This document shows, in pieces, positions 1 through 11,500 of a stretch of 64,000 nt of DNA (the stretch's first letter is position 1; the number at the start of each line of letters is the position of its first letter). Source of the stretch: Clostridia bacterium (lineage in GTDB: Bacteria; Bacillota; Clostridia; UBA1381); NCBI GenBank assembly GCA_900751885.1, contig CAADTH010000064.1, forward strand, positions 62,001 to 126,000, read 5' to 3'. Below the pieces are notes generated by a model. That model was not told where the DNA came from. It searched no databases and saw only the letters and a list, made by a program, of their open reading frames with translations. Position numbers and translations under genes: made by a program.

Positions 1-1
1 T

Positions 2-532
2 CGCGAGGCAGGGATTCTGTTTGACCAGCTTCCGGGCGAAGATTTAGACATGCCGTTTGACCTCGGAAGCGGCGCGGGTGTTATTTTTGGCGTAACCGGC
101 GGTGTGGCGGAAGCAGTGCTTCGCCGCTGTGTGGAGAATAAAAGCTATGAAACCTTAAAAGAATTGGAATTTGTCGGAGTACGGGGAAAAGAAGAAATCA
201 AAGAGGCGTGTATCGAAATTGATGGAAAGCCGGTTCGCCTTGCAGTTGTACATGGGCTGAAGAATGCGGAAACCGTCATAAAGGGAATGAAGGACGGGCA
301 GATGCACTATGACCTCGTGGAGGTCATGGCGTGTCCAGAGGGCTGTATCGGCGGTGCGGGACAGCCATTTGCCATGCGCCCAGAGCGCGATAGCCGTGCG
401 AAGGGACTGTACCACACAGACCGCGATATGCAGATTAAATATTCCGAAAAGAATCCGGTACTGCGCTCTATCTATGACACAATCATCTGTGGAAGAAGTC
501 ATGAGCTTCTGCATGTGGATTACCGAAAATAA
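2..532 (+). CDS. hydA: [FeFe]-hydrogenase large subunit, C-terminal part (5' end outside window)
   Basis: This is the C-terminal 176 residues of an iron-only hydrogenase. The reading frame is open from base 2, so the gene starts upstream of the window. The H-cluster motifs are visible: GSGAGVIFGVTGGVAEAVLR, near the conserved SGAGVIFGATGGVMEAALR form, and MACPEGCIGGAGQP, which contains cysteines that bind the H-cluster. The last ~50 residues (ALY-like GLYHTDRD, then ELLHVDY) match the small-subunit domain that closes monomeric group A enzymes. The enzyme makes or oxidises H2 using ferredoxin or NAD(P)H-linked partners. Which group it belongs to cannot be told, because the N-terminal Fe-S domains are missing. 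The first motif has GSG where most enzymes have SSG, and the second has GGAGQP rather than GGGQP; both are mild variants. Confidence 0.88.
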   Translation, partial: REAGILFDQLPGEDLDMPFDLGSGAGVIFGVTGGVAEAVLRRCVENKSYETLKELEFVGVRGKEEIKEACIEIDGKPVRLAVVHGLKNAETVIKGMKDGQMHYDLVEVMACPEGCIGGAGQPFAMRPERDSRAKGLYHTDRDMQIKYSEKNPVLRSIYDTIICGRSHELLHVDYRK

Positions 533-587
533 AGCGTTATAAAAAACGCAGCGCCAAATGAAGTACCCCAAAGAGTTAGACAAAACA

Positions 588-602
588 TTAGATTGCTTGT
601 GA
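588..602. repeat. 15-bp inverted repeat, left copy, at edge of pectin island
   Basis: TTAGATTGCTTGTGA here recurs as an exact reverse complement at 13410-13424. Each copy lies just 3' of the gene bordering the island: the hydrogenase on the left and the second AraC gene on the right. A 15-mer can match once or twice by chance in 64 kb, so only the placement makes it suggestive. Confidence 0.4.
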
Positions 603-635
603 ATGAGTTCGGTATTGTACTGGACTCATTTTTTT
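603..635 (+). terminator. Rho-independent terminator of the hydrogenase gene
   Basis: An 8-bp stem (603-610 with 622-629, one T-G wobble) with an 11-nt loop is followed by a run of seven T. It sits 70 bases after the hydrogenase stop codon and points with that gene. Confidence 0.75.
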
Positions 636-726
636 AAATTTCCATAAAATTCATTATGGGAGACAAAGATATCTTGCTGCCGCACACAGTAGATTTCTTC
701 TTTTTAGGAAATAGATATTGAGGTAT

Positions 727-1590
727 TTAGTCAATGATATTTTTATAATGATATTTGTTTCTATATTCAATCATACTCATACCGGTTTCTTGTTTAAATA
801 TTTGCCTGACATAGTCAGAAGTAATCTGAAACATTTCAGGAATAGTATCTACAGGTTTATTGGTATTTCTTAATATATCTTTGATTTTTTCAATGCGTAA
901 CAGATTGATAAACTGAGAGGTGCTCATACCGGTGTACTTTTTGAAAATCCGGCAGACATAAGACGGTGATAATTGCATCCGCTTTGCCAAATCATCAAGG
1001 GAGATGCGGGAATAGAAGTGCTTATTCATGTATTGTATAATATCGTCCACTGTACTGTTGGGACTATAAACACGTTTAAAATGTTTTGTTACTGTATTTC
1101 TAAAAACAGTTGTAAGTAATAGGAGCAAATCGCCTAAAAGGGCGTTAGAATAGCATGGAGGTTTGTTCAGGTGCTCGTCAATCATGTGAATAAAAATGTT
1201 GCGTATTTCTTTATTGTCAGTATCTACAGCTCTTATAGAACTGTCATTACAGGTGAAAAAATTTGATATATCGGTAAATTGCTCATGAAAAAGATTCCAC
1301 TGATTTTTTATAATATCAGGCTGAAAGAGACAGCAGTAAATATCGATTCTCCGTATTCCTGCAATCGGAACAAATCTATGGGCAATGTGAGGATTTATAA
1401 TAAATATATCTCCTTCTGAAACGGGCAATTGTGTATTTTGAAATTCATAATACCCGCAGCTGTGAGCGACATACTCAATTGATATACAGTCATAGGAAGA
1501 AATGGCTTCATTAGGATGATGTCCCTGATGTTCAATAAATATATGTTTGTTTTCTGTTAATTGTGAGATTTTAATATGTTTTATTTTCAT
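727..1590 (-). CDS. AraC-family transcriptional regulator (cupin sensor plus AraC HTH)
   Basis: A 287-residue regulator. The N-terminal ~150 residues look like an AraC/cupin sugar-sensing domain (SEGDIFIINPHIAHRF is the typical cupin turn). The C-terminal ~100 residues hold two helix-turn-helix units (ISLDDLAKRMQLSPSYVCRIF and the second ending QIFKQETGMSMIEYR). The frame stays open up to 1689, but the start at 1590 is chosen because GGGGAG lies six bases before this ATG and a consensus sigma-A promoter (1627-1655, minus strand) lies inside the longer frame. It is divergent from the secreted esterase gene at 1815. The intergenic region carries paired direct repeats of the kind AraC proteins bind, so it probably controls the pectin genes and perhaps itself. 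The ligand is unknown; an unsaturated galacturonate-rhamnose disaccharide is a guess from the neighbours. Confidence 0.9.
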   Translation of the reverse strand: MKIKHIKISQLTENKHIFIEHQGHHPNEAISSYDCISIEYVAHSCGYYEFQNTQLPVSEGDIFIINPHIAHRFVPIAGIRRIDIYCCLFQPDIIKNQWNLFHEQFTDISNFFTCNDSSIRAVDTDNKEIRNIFIHMIDEHLNKPPCYSNALLGDLLLLLTTVFRNTVTKHFKRVYSPNSTVDDIIQYMNKHFYSRISLDDLAKRMQLSPSYVCRIFKKYTGMSTSQFINLLRIEKIKDILRNTNKPVDTIPEMFQITSDYVRQIFKQETGMSMIEYRNKYHYKNIID

Positions 1591-1626
1591 TGGAAGCTCC
1601 CCATTTTCAATAGCGATTATTGTATT

Positions 1627-1655
1627 ATTATAAAATAGAGCAACAAGATTGTCAA
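1627..1655 (-). promoter_or_regulatory. Sigma-A promoter of the first araC-family gene
   Basis: On the minus strand TTGACA (1655-1650), a 17-bp spacer and TATAAT (1632-1627) form a perfect consensus promoter. The start would fall near 1620, about 30 bases before the ATG at 1590. Its -35 overlaps the GTCAATG box of the divergent operator region, which suggests autoregulation. Confidence 0.75.
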
Positions 1656-1727
1656 TGAAAAAGTTCAAAATAACATGTTTATAGTTCAAAATAATCTGTA
1701 GTGGTGTAAATTTTATTGTGATATAAT
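1651..1727 (+). promoter_or_regulatory. Operator pair and activator-dependent promoter of the secreted esterase operon
   Basis: GTCAATG (1651-1657) is followed by two direct repeats of AGTTCAAAATAA (1662-1673 and 1683-1694), whose TTCAAAAT cores start exactly 21 bp apart. A TATAAT -10 (1722-1727) begins 37 bp after the proximal core. The -35 position reads TAGTGG, far from consensus, as expected for an activator-dependent promoter. The same layout, with the same 21- and 37-bp spacings, occurs at 12141-12218. Confidence 0.7.
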
Positions 1728-1814
1728 TATATTAAAAGAATCGATATTGTAAGCAGGAGTCGTAATTGTAAGAGATTTCTGTTTTATGAAGGTACTTTAA
1801 GAAGGGGGATTCAT

Positions 1815-4800
1815 ATGAAAATGAAACGAGTGATGGCTCTACTGCTCATGCAAAGTATGCTGATGGGGTTATTAGGATTTCCATCATACGCGGAATATAC
1901 CTTTGATCATGGAATCTATACATGGGATTTTGCTGAATATACGCAGGAGGTAAAAACAACAGAAGGTGGCTTTATAGAAGAGTATAATGGATTGGCGATT
2001 GCGATAGCAAACAATGGAGCAGACAGCGATCATGATAAAGTGACGAACGGAGGAGTGTATTGGCGGGGCGGTGCAAGTGAAGGTGAGAGTACACGATATA
2101 TTGCATATACTCCTACAGAAAATGGAACACTTTCGGTGACAGGTCAGATGAATTCCAGCGGCGGACGATGGGGAATATCAACCTCTCTTAATGTAGCCTC
2201 ATTTTCGGCGGAGCATAGTGCATCAAGCACATCTGTAGCAGTTGTGAAAATGGACTGTGTGGCTGGTACTACTTATTATATATTCAATAAGGCACGAAAG
2301 GCCTCAATAAATAGGGTTGAATATATAACGGAACATGCCTCTTTGACTGCGGCGGTTACACTAAATAATATGTATGGAGATAATATGCTCCTGCAACGTG
2401 ATAAGCCAGTATATATTGATGGGTTTTCGGAGAACGCGGACAACGCGGAGGTGATACTGCAAAATGATAATGACTCAAATGACGTGCAAAGGCGCAGTAT
2501 CAACGGGTTCGGATCAGGCGGAGAATGGAGCGTATACTTTGATGCGGTTGCAAATTATACTGATACATACACTTTGACGGTGATACCATCGTCGAAGAAT
2601 CCAAAGACAATGATCAGAAACACGGTTGTATCTAATATTAAGTTTGGGGATTTATATTTGTGCGGCGGACAGTCCAATATGTGGTATTATGCGACATACT
2701 ATATAGGGCTTGATTATACACAGGAGGAAATTGATGCCTGTGCGGATTCCGATATACGAATTTTACAGCTTCCGACTCCGAGTGAGGATGACAGGGAAAT
2801 CAATCGTTCTCAGCCGCAGGAAAAGCTATCTATTGATGCAGAGTGGAGAGAACTGGATTCAGAGTTTGTAATGAAAAACTATCTTCCGGCAGCTGTATAC
2901 TCGATTGCCACGAAGCTCCACAATGAGACAGACGTTCCGATAGGTATTCTGTCAACAGCCGTTGGCGGAACGACAATAGCCCAGTGGCTCGAAAATACAG
3001 GAATAGACGATTTTAATAAGAAAAAGAATTGGTACAATACAAGAATCTATCCATTGAGAAATATGGAGCTGTCAGGAATATTTTGGTATCAGGGATGCAG
3101 TGATAAAGACAATGGCGCAGAATACTACGAAAAGAAAATGACAACGCTCATTCATAATTACCGCTATCTTTTTAGTGATAACAGCCTACCATTTTATTAT
3201 GTACAGCTCGCAAGAAACGGCATTGTTTATCCCGATACGACGAATAATGAAAGAGAAGATAACACAGGTATGAGAGATGTGCGGCAGGCACAAACAGATA
3301 CGTATCTGAATATGGAGGACAAAACGAATTTGGGTTTTGTTTCGACCTTAGATATATATGGAGAGAAAGAGTATATCGCAGGAAAAAATAAGAATTTCAG
3401 CGCGCGTGTCAATTATCACACGGGTCAAAAACCTGTGATTGCACAAAGGCTGGTAGATTTGGCGCTCAAGGATATTTATAATCGTGATACCCGTAAGGAT
3501 GGTAGTATGGTATATAGTCACGGCCCTCGCTATCAGTCACACCGTACGAACGGAAATAAGCTCATAGTCGAGTTTGACTGTAATGGCAGTTTATCGGTCA
3601 TGCCGACAGAGCAGTACGCGGACAACCATTCCCCAGAAGTTTGGGCAGAAAAAGGCATTGATACAACAAAGGTTCAGGAGTTTGAAATAGCAGGAGAGGA
3701 CGGAGTCTATCATCCTGCATCTGCAGTGATAGAAAATAATAAAGTGGTGCTTACTTCGGAGGAGGTGACCAATCCGGTAAGTGTAAGATATTGTTACAGT
3801 GCATATCCTGAGTGTCCAAACCTAACGGATGAATCGGGACTTCCAGCGTATGCATTTACATCCGGGCAGCCACAGTCAAATACATGGAACTTTGGCTTTG
3901 GAAATACCTCCAGGGATGGCTTTATACAGGTGAACAGCTCCGATGAATATGATGCTGACAAGGGTTATGGCTTTTTGGGAATTAGTGAAAAAAGTGCAGA
4001 TTATACAAAGGTAGTGGACGGATATTTTCAGAATAAGGAAAGTTTGACAACACTGATAACCGGAGACAGCTATGTGAAATCGAATGATAAACAACGTCCT
4101 GTACGCTTTGCGGTAAAAGTTGAGCCAAATACATATTACAAGGTTAAGGTTACGATGAGTGCGGATAATGTAGATGCTGATGTCACACTTACCTCGGAGC
4201 GCAGACATTTTATTCTTACAAATGAGAAGATTAGGGCAGGAAGTACTCTTACAAAGGAATTTACTGTTGCGGTTCATGATATCAAATGGAAAAACCGTGA
4301 CAGCGGAAAACCGGTACCTACAGTTTATACCGATGATATGCTTAATATAGGAATACTGGGAAAAAATGCGGCTTTAAATTCAATTGAGATACAGCAGATT
4401 AAAAAGCCGAAAACCCTATGGATTTTTGGTGATTCAACAGTATGTGATACCTACACAGCCATACCATACAATGGGTTTGATACCGCTTCGGGTTGGGGAC
4501 AGTCTGCGGCGAAATACATAAATGAAACAATTGCTGTTGTAAATCTTGCTGAGGGAGGACTTGCTACAAGCGAAACAAGCTATTTTGATATGGGGAAGGA
4601 TGACATTGGGGATGGTGATATCGTTCTTATGCAAATGGGGCATAATGAAAACTCCGTTTCAAAATATAAAGCGAATCTTGATTATTATCATGACGCAGTA
4701 AGTAAAGCAGGGGCAACGTTTATTCTTTGCTCACCGATTCAAAGGTTGACCTTAGGGCAGACTGAGCTGCCGTGGAAAAGTGATGATGTCGATACAGTTT

Positions 4801-5516
4801 ATACACCTGCGGCAAAGGAATATGCGCAGAGTAAGGGGATTCCGTACATTGATTTGAACAAGTTAACAACTGACTGTAATACGCAGTTGGGAGTTGTCAG
4901 AGCGTGGTATCTGCATACGGCATACTGGCAGGCAGGAGTTTCTGAGGCAACAGAATTTAATGATCCAACGCATATGAACGATTACGGTTCAGACGTTACC
5001 TGCCGTATACTGATGGAGAAGCTTAGGGAAATAAATTCGGCAGAGGGATATGTACAGGATATTTTTGCTGATGCAATGACGCCGTCAGAGGAAATCATGA
5101 AAAATGGAACAGATAATTATGTTATGCCGCCCTATAAGGGAAATGATGAGATATTTCCGTATCCAGGCGGCAGCGGGTTTGAGCATGAGATTGATTTTAG
5201 CACTGAAGTTTTAAATAATAGTGTGTTATCAAAGATAACGGTGAAAAGAAATGTGACACTTTCATATATTACGGTATTTGCTATATCTTACGACAAATAT
5301 GGTGTGTTATCCGATATTGTCATGAAACGCCTTGAGCCTTCGGGAGCGGGAACCTCAGAAGAAGTGCTCTTTACAGATGATACACATCCTCTCGGAATGA
5401 ATATTCCTCAGGGAGGATATGCAAAGGTGTTTGTATGGAATGGAGCTTTTATTGACGGCTCAATGACTATGAAACCGTTATCGGAATGTCTGAAAATCCA
5501 ACCAGATGTAATTTAA
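1815..5516 (+). CDS. Secreted bimodular SGNH esterase: sialate-O-acetylesterase-like plus rhamnogalacturonan acetylesterase
   Basis: A 1233-residue exported protein. Residues 1-26 are a signal peptide. Residues ~35-168 form a module that recurs at the C-terminus of the next protein, probably a carbohydrate-binding or beta-sandwich unit. Residues ~270-640 resemble the SASA/sialate O-acetylesterase family: GDLYLCGGQSNM carries the nucleophile Ser, GIFWYQGCSD is the conserved WYQG block, and NYHTGQKP has the candidate His. Residues ~868-1075 are a second SGNH hydrolase of the rhamnogalacturonan acetylesterase type: GDSTV, GWGQ, GHNE, and DPTHMNDYG with the Asp-x-x-His pair. The last ~150 residues are unassigned. 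It should remove acetyl groups from pectin outside the cell. The start at 1815 follows GAAGGGGG with good spacing. The next gene begins 24 bases after the stop, so the two are almost certainly one transcript. No cell-wall anchor or S-layer domain was recognised. Confidence 0.85.
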   Translation: MKMKRVMALLLMQSMLMGLLGFPSYAEYTFDHGIYTWDFAEYTQEVKTTEGGFIEEYNGLAIAIANNGADSDHDKVTNGGVYWRGGASEGESTRYIAYTPTENGTLSVTGQMNSSGGRWGISTSLNVASFSAEHSASSTSVAVVKMDCVAGTTYYIFNKARKASINRVEYITEHASLTAAVTLNNMYGDNMLLQRDKPVYIDGFSENADNAEVILQNDNDSNDVQRRSINGFGSGGEWSVYFDAVANYTDTYTLTVIPSSKNPKTMIRNTVVSNIKFGDLYLCGGQSNMWYYATYYIGLDYTQEEIDACADSDIRILQLPTPSEDDREINRSQPQEKLSIDAEWRELDSEFVMKNYLPAAVYSIATKLHNETDVPIGILSTAVGGTTIAQWLENTGIDDFNKKKNWYNTRIYPLRNMELSGIFWYQGCSDKDNGAEYYEKKMTTLIHNYRYLFSDNSLPFYYVQLARNGIVYPDTTNNEREDNTGMRDVRQAQTDTYLNMEDKTNLGFVSTLDIYGEKEYIAGKNKNFSARVNYHTGQKPVIAQRLVDLALKDIYNRDTRKDGSMVYSHGPRYQSHRTNGNKLIVEFDCNGSLSVMPTEQYADNHSPEVWAEKGIDTTKVQEFEIAGEDGVYHPASAVIENNKVVLTSEEVTNPVSVRYCYSAYPECPNLTDESGLPAYAFTSGQPQSNTWNFGFGNTSRDGFIQVNSSDEYDADKGYGFLGISEKSADYTKVVDGYFQNKESLTTLITGDSYVKSNDKQRPVRFAVKVEPNTYYKVKVTMSADNVDADVTLTSERRHFILTNEKIRAGSTLTKEFTVAVHDIKWKNRDSGKPVPTVYTDDMLNIGILGKNAALNSIEIQQIKKPKTLWIFGDSTVCDTYTAIPYNGFDTASGWGQSAAKYINETIAVVNLAEGGLATSETSYFDMGKDDIGDGDIVLMQMGHNENSVSKYKANLDYYHDAVSKAGATFILCSPIQRLTLGQTELPWKSDDVDTVYTPAAKEYAQSKGIPYIDLNKLTTDCNTQLGVVRAWYLHTAYWQAGVSEATEFNDPTHMNDYGSDVTCRILMEKLREINSAEGYVQDIFADAMTPSEEIMKNGTDNYVMPPYKGNDEIFPYPGGSGFEHEIDFSTEVLNNSVLSKITVKRNVTLSYITVFAISYDKYGVLSDIVMKRLEPSGAGTSEEVLFTDDTHPLGMNIPQGGYAKVFVWNGAFIDGSMTMKPLSECLKIQPDVI

Positions 5517-5540
5517 TAATAAATGATAAGGAGAAGTAAC

Positions 5541-8500
5541 ATGAAAAGAATCATTTCTCTATTGATTACAGCGGCTATTGTAATATCCGCTTTGCCATCA
5601 GCTGCAAGTGCAGTGGAATTGACAGAAAAAATATGGGAATTTAGCAACGAAACAGGGTTTTCGACTGACGCGGAGGCATTGGATATTCCGGTTATAAAGA
5701 ATCCAGAGCAGTTTGACAGCACAGTAGAAGCGATAAAAAGCTACAGCGGAAATGATGTCCAGATTGTTTTGTCAACACCTGTGGAGATAAGTATTGATGA
5801 TAAAGTGACAGTTGAGGCTGATATCGCATATTCAAAGGAAAGCGGAGGGAAATATCTCGGATATTCCATATCGTCTTCAACAGGAAACGGAGATTTACTG
5901 AATTCATATCTAAGCGCATATAGTTCAACTGAGGATACAACACTTAAGCTCGGTGGAATAGAAAAGTTGACTCAAAACAGCAGCGGAGTCTATAACAGAC
6001 CACAGTCGATATACAACCCCTCGTCTGCTGCTGATACGTCAAAGGGGTGGACGCATTATAAGGTGGTGTATGATTATAATGCCCAGCTTATGACGCTTAC
6101 CATATCGAGCGCTAAGGGAACGAATGAGTACACATCACCTCTGAGTTATGCAACAGATATAAAGACGATACGTTTTATTTCAAATAATTCAAGCGGAAAG
6201 CCATGTTATGTCGACAATGTTAAAATTACGGAGGAGACTTCAGACATTCCGTATATTCCGGGTGAAAAGGTCATGAGTATTGTGAAAGAGGCAACTGGAG
6301 CTTCTACAGAGATTGATACATCATCCTTATACCGTGATTCTCATGTTTCAGCGTTTGCTGTCACAACTGCTGATGCTGACGGAAATTTAGTACTGCAGGA
6401 AAAGGTCGCGGCAGACACATCTATAACCGTGAATACAGCAGGAGCAGTCCGGGCAGAGGTTGTACCTGTTTTCAGATATGAAAATATTGGCTCGCTCTCA
6501 GAAGAAAAAACATTAAAAACGGATGTGGAAAATGGGTTATATCATTTTACGTTTAAAAAATCAGGAACAAAACGCACTGATATTTATGTAAATGGTTCAA
6601 TGGTTGCCAACAACGTCGATAAGGATGGCTATAACAGAAAAGTTTCTTCCGGTGCACAAATCAGTGTGGGTGATGTTGTTATTAATGACGGCAGTGTAAG
6701 AGTATCTATGACTGATACATCCGATTACAGTATGTCTTGGTGTGAATTCAACAGAGAGTCAACGATTGTAAATCGAAAAAAGAAGGTCTATATAATAGGA
6801 GATTCTCTTGTTTCTAATTATTATGGCAGCACATCCAATGTAAATAAAGGTCAGGCAGGATGGGGAGAAGTGATTGAACACTATTTTACAGATGATGTGG
6901 AGGTTGTAAACCTTGCCAATGGTGGACACTATGCGACTATCCTTGAAACAACAGCCTTTCCGGGTGTAATGGCAAATGCGCAGTCGGGAGATTATCTCAT
7001 CATCGAGTGCGGATATAATGATACGAAGTATAATGACGCCGACACTACCCGGCAGAGCGTGGAGCGTATGGTAAACGCCGCAAAGGAAAAAGGGATGACC
7101 GCGATTGTTGTATCCCCAAATGCTTCGATACATGAGTGTGATGGAATGGCGCAATATTTACCTTGTACGAATGACTATACGGACGATGTTCACTTTGCGG
7201 CGGCAATGGAGCAGGCGGCGAAACACACGGGCGCCTATTATGTGAACTTGTCGAAGGAAAGCTATGATTTCTATTACAAAAATTATGGTGATGACAAAGA
7301 AACAATAAAAAACACATATTATTTTCCTGAAGAGCCGGATTTTTTGCATCATAACTATCTGGGAGCGATGAATTGTGCAAGAATTGTGGCACAGGGCATG
7401 TATGACAATGGTATAATGGATTTTATCAATACGGACTATACATTTACATTTACAGATGCAGCAAACAAAGAAATCACATATCAAATCAATACAGCAAAAG
7501 TGCCATCGCTTAGAAAACTGAAAGGCAGTGTAAAATCGGAAGGAAGCATCTATCAAATCTATGCTGATGCAGGAGCTTTAAAAGGACAAATGATTGCGGC
7601 GGCATACGATGGGGGGACACTAAACTCGATGGCGACAGTACCGTATGATGGAAATGAGGTAACGCTTCAGATTGAAACAAAAGATGAAATAGACCACATC
7701 AAGCTTATGCTATGGGATGATTTTGCTTCAATGAATCCTTTATGCGAAGTATTGGAAATTCCTAAAAATGAATGGGAAAGCGGAACGATTGTCACACCGC
7801 CTCCAATAGAGAATGAGGCAGAGGTTGTCAGCCTTGCAGGAGAATGGGGCTTAAAGCTGGGCTCCTATGCAGATGAAATCACTGCAAATGACGTGTGCAG
7901 TCTGCCGGGAACGCTGAGTGAAAATGAAAAAGGTACAAAAAATAATTCTACTGATAAGACGAGACTTAGTTTGAAGTATAAATATACCGGCGCGGCGGTG
8001 TATCAAAAAATAGTGGATATACCAGCAGAATGGGCAAATAAGAGCGTGACGCTCACAATGGAGAGGACAAAGAACACAAGAGTATGGTTCAACGGCATTG
8101 AGCAGACAAATTACAGTACAAATGATTCTCTTGCCGCACCACACGACTATTATTTAACGGGAATAAAGCCGGGAGAAAAAAATACGATTGCTGTAGAAGT
8201 AACAAACGGCAACTATGATTTATTCCGTGTTAAGACTCATATGCTCACAGAAGAAACACAGACAGATTGGAATGGTATCATTGGAGAAATTGCGCTAAAA
8301 GCAACCGATAACATTTATGTAAAGGATGTCATGATATATCCTGATGCTGTCAATAAAACAGCCAAAGTAAAAGCGGTGATCCAGAAGGATATCGAAGATG
8401 CGATAGATGGCACATTGACTCTTTCGGCTTCAAGCTATAACCACGAGGGCGAATCGGATCAGGTTGCACCAAAAACGGAACGAATTTCTTTGCCGAAGGG

Positions 8501-11500
8501 AAAAGGAGAAACAATAGCAGAATATCAGTATAACATGGGCGATGATGTCAAGCTGTGGTCTGAATTTCATCCGTCATTATATCAGATGGTGATATCACTT
8601 GACATGGAAAATGGTGCAAAAAACGATTACAGTGAAGCATTTGGCATGAGAGACTTCAGCACATCGGAAGGGCAATTTACGATAAATGGTAAAAAGACCT
8701 TTTTGCGAGGTGAAGCAAATTCAGCGGTATTTCCACTTACGGGATATCCATTTATGACCAAAGGGGAGTGGAAAACCTTTTTTGCAAAAGCACAGTCAAT
8801 GGGAATCAACTTTTTCCGTTTCCACTCTTGGACACCTCCGATGGCGGCATTTGAAGCGGCGGACGAAATGGGAATTTATATGCAGCCGGAAATGTACGGA
8901 TTTGGAGGAACGCCTACAGGATTTGATACATTATACGGTATAGAGGGTGAACGAATCCTTGCATACCTTGCGAGTAATCCATCCTTTGTGATGATGACAT
9001 TTGGAAATGAAATGACGACAAACACTGCGGAAACGCAGGCAGAGATAGAAGCATTCCGCAAGCGCCTCAAAGAATTCGATGCGACACGCTTGTATGCGGA
9101 GGGAACAAATAATAATCTCAGTGTTTCAAAGGTGAATCCAAATGATGATTTTTGGACAACCGCAAAGGTAGGGATGGAACGTGGTGACCAGCAGATAAGA
9201 TTGTCGTTTGCATGGAATAATTCTGCAGATGGCGGCAGACTGGAAGGGGAACAGCCGAACTCCTGCCAGGATTTTAATAAGGCGATGGAGTATCTTGATA
9301 GTGATATCCCTGTTATGGGACATGAAACGGGACAATATCAGGTATATCCGAACTTTAAAAAGGAAATCCCGAAATATGAAAACGGCATATTTGCTCCGCG
9401 CAACCTTTCTAATTTTCAATCTATTATGGAAAAGAAAGGCTTGACAAATATGAATGAAACATTTTCAAAGGTAACTGCGAGGACCTCCGCGATTCAATAT
9501 CGGGCGGATATTGAGGCAGCTTTGAAAACGACAGGCTTCGGCGGCTATCAGCTGTTGAGCATACAGGATTTTCCGGGACAAAACACAGCGCTTGTAGGTA
9601 TACTCGACAGCTTCATGGATGACAAGGACGGCGGATTTACGAGTGATGAATATAAGAGCTTCAATAGCCCTGTTGTGGCGCTTGCAAGAATTCCGAAGTA
9701 TATGTATAATGCGTCTGATTTCTTCAATGCTGAGGCGGTTATGGCGAATTACAGTGAGGACGATATTACTTCGGTGTCTGCATCTTGGAGCATTGCGCAT
9801 GAGGATGGAACTGTTATCAAGGAAGGGGAACTTCCTGCTGCGACTGTAAAGCAGGGGGGAGTAACAACACTTGGCACAATTAGCGAGGAAGGAATCTTCG
9901 CTTCTATAAGCAAAGCGGAAAAACTTGTCTTTACTGTCAGCGCGGCAGGAAATACAAACAGCTATTCTATTTGGGTATATCCGGTTCAGACCATGGATGA
10001 ACCTGAGGATGTGCTTGTCGCAGACGCCTATACAAAGGAAGTGCGCGATACCCTTGAGGCAGGAGGAAAGGTGTTGATGCTTCCAACACCAAACGAAACA
10101 AATCTTCCGAACAGTGTAAGCGTTAGATGGACGAACGATTATTGGAGCAGCATGTTCCATGGTAGAGTGGCAGGAGCGGCGACAACGATGGGGTTGTACG
10201 TGGATGAAACACATCCTGTATTTGCTGATTTTCCAACAGAATTTTTTGGGGACTATCAGTGGTATAATCTGATGAAGCATTCAAGGGCAGTGATACTTGA
10301 TGATGCACCAGAATCTCTTACGCCGATGGCGCAAAATATTGACCATATGGCATATTCGAGAAAGCTTGGCAGTATATTTGAGGCGAAAGTGGGTGAGGGA
10401 AAACTGCTTGTATGTACGATGGATATTCTGAATCAAATGAATGACTATCCCGAAGTGAGGCAGATGTATAACAGCCTTGTTGCTTATGCACAGTCAGAGC
10501 AGTTCCATCCGCAGACAGAGCTTACGGCGGACTATTTGAGAACAATTTTTAAACAGGTAATCAATTCTGAGGGGGATGTCTCAGCGTATGAAGCAATAGG
10601 TGGATTTGATTACTCCTGGGCCAATACAAAGGGAGAATTAAAAAGCCAGACAGGAACAGATTCATTGGGGAATCAGATTACAAACGCTGTCGGCGGCATT
10701 TCTGCAGGTGATGTGATTGGATTTGACAATGTACGCTTTGATGGAAACGGAGCATCTAAGATAAGCATTTCAGCAGCCAACGGTTCAAGTGAAAAAGCGC
10801 TTGTTGAGATGTTCTTGGATTCAGTAAACGGTAGGAAGATTACTGAGTTTGAATTTGATGCAACTGGCGGATGGGATAAATTCCAGACGCATGAATTTGA
10901 GATCCCTCATTTGTGGAAAGCACAGAACATTGTTTTGAAATTTACCAATGCGAATATCTGTCTGGATTCCATTCGTTTTATAGAGGATTCACAAAAATAT
11001 CGTGACCCATATACGGTTATCGACCCATCCAATACAAGCGCGGGCGCAGTTGAATTTACTTCTCTCGGCGGTCGTCATGAAACGGAACAGCTTACAGTTA
11101 AAATTGACGGAGCAGTAAAGGCTGAACTACCAAATTGTGATTTTGGATTTTCAGGGGCAAAGCGGTTGCTTCTTGGAGGCTCTATCATAAACAGCGATAA
11201 AGAGCTTACGGTTCATATTGTATACATGCAGGATAATGTGGAACAAAAAATACCGGTCACTTTTAAAATGGGTGAGGGTGAGGAATATACTGTGACAAGC
11301 GGTACAACGGGTGAATACACATTCTATCGGAATACAATTGAGCTTCCTCACATGGTAAAAGGGGTACAGAATATAGCGATAGAATTTCCTGAAGAGACAC
11401 TGTTTGAATTTAGTGATATTTCATTTATAGATGAATCCACAATAACGAGGCTGTGGGATTTCAAGGAATATACGACTGAGGTGAAAACGAGTGAAAGCGG

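Noticed and set aside
1591..1689. Longer N-terminus for the first AraC regulator
   Set aside because: The extension contains a perfect minus-strand promoter and the operator boxes, and no ribosome site precedes 1689.
9465..10280. 271-codon minus-strand open frame inside the GH2 gene
   Set aside because: It lies opposite a well-supported coding region, has cysteine- and arginine-rich composition without motifs, and lacks a ribosome site.
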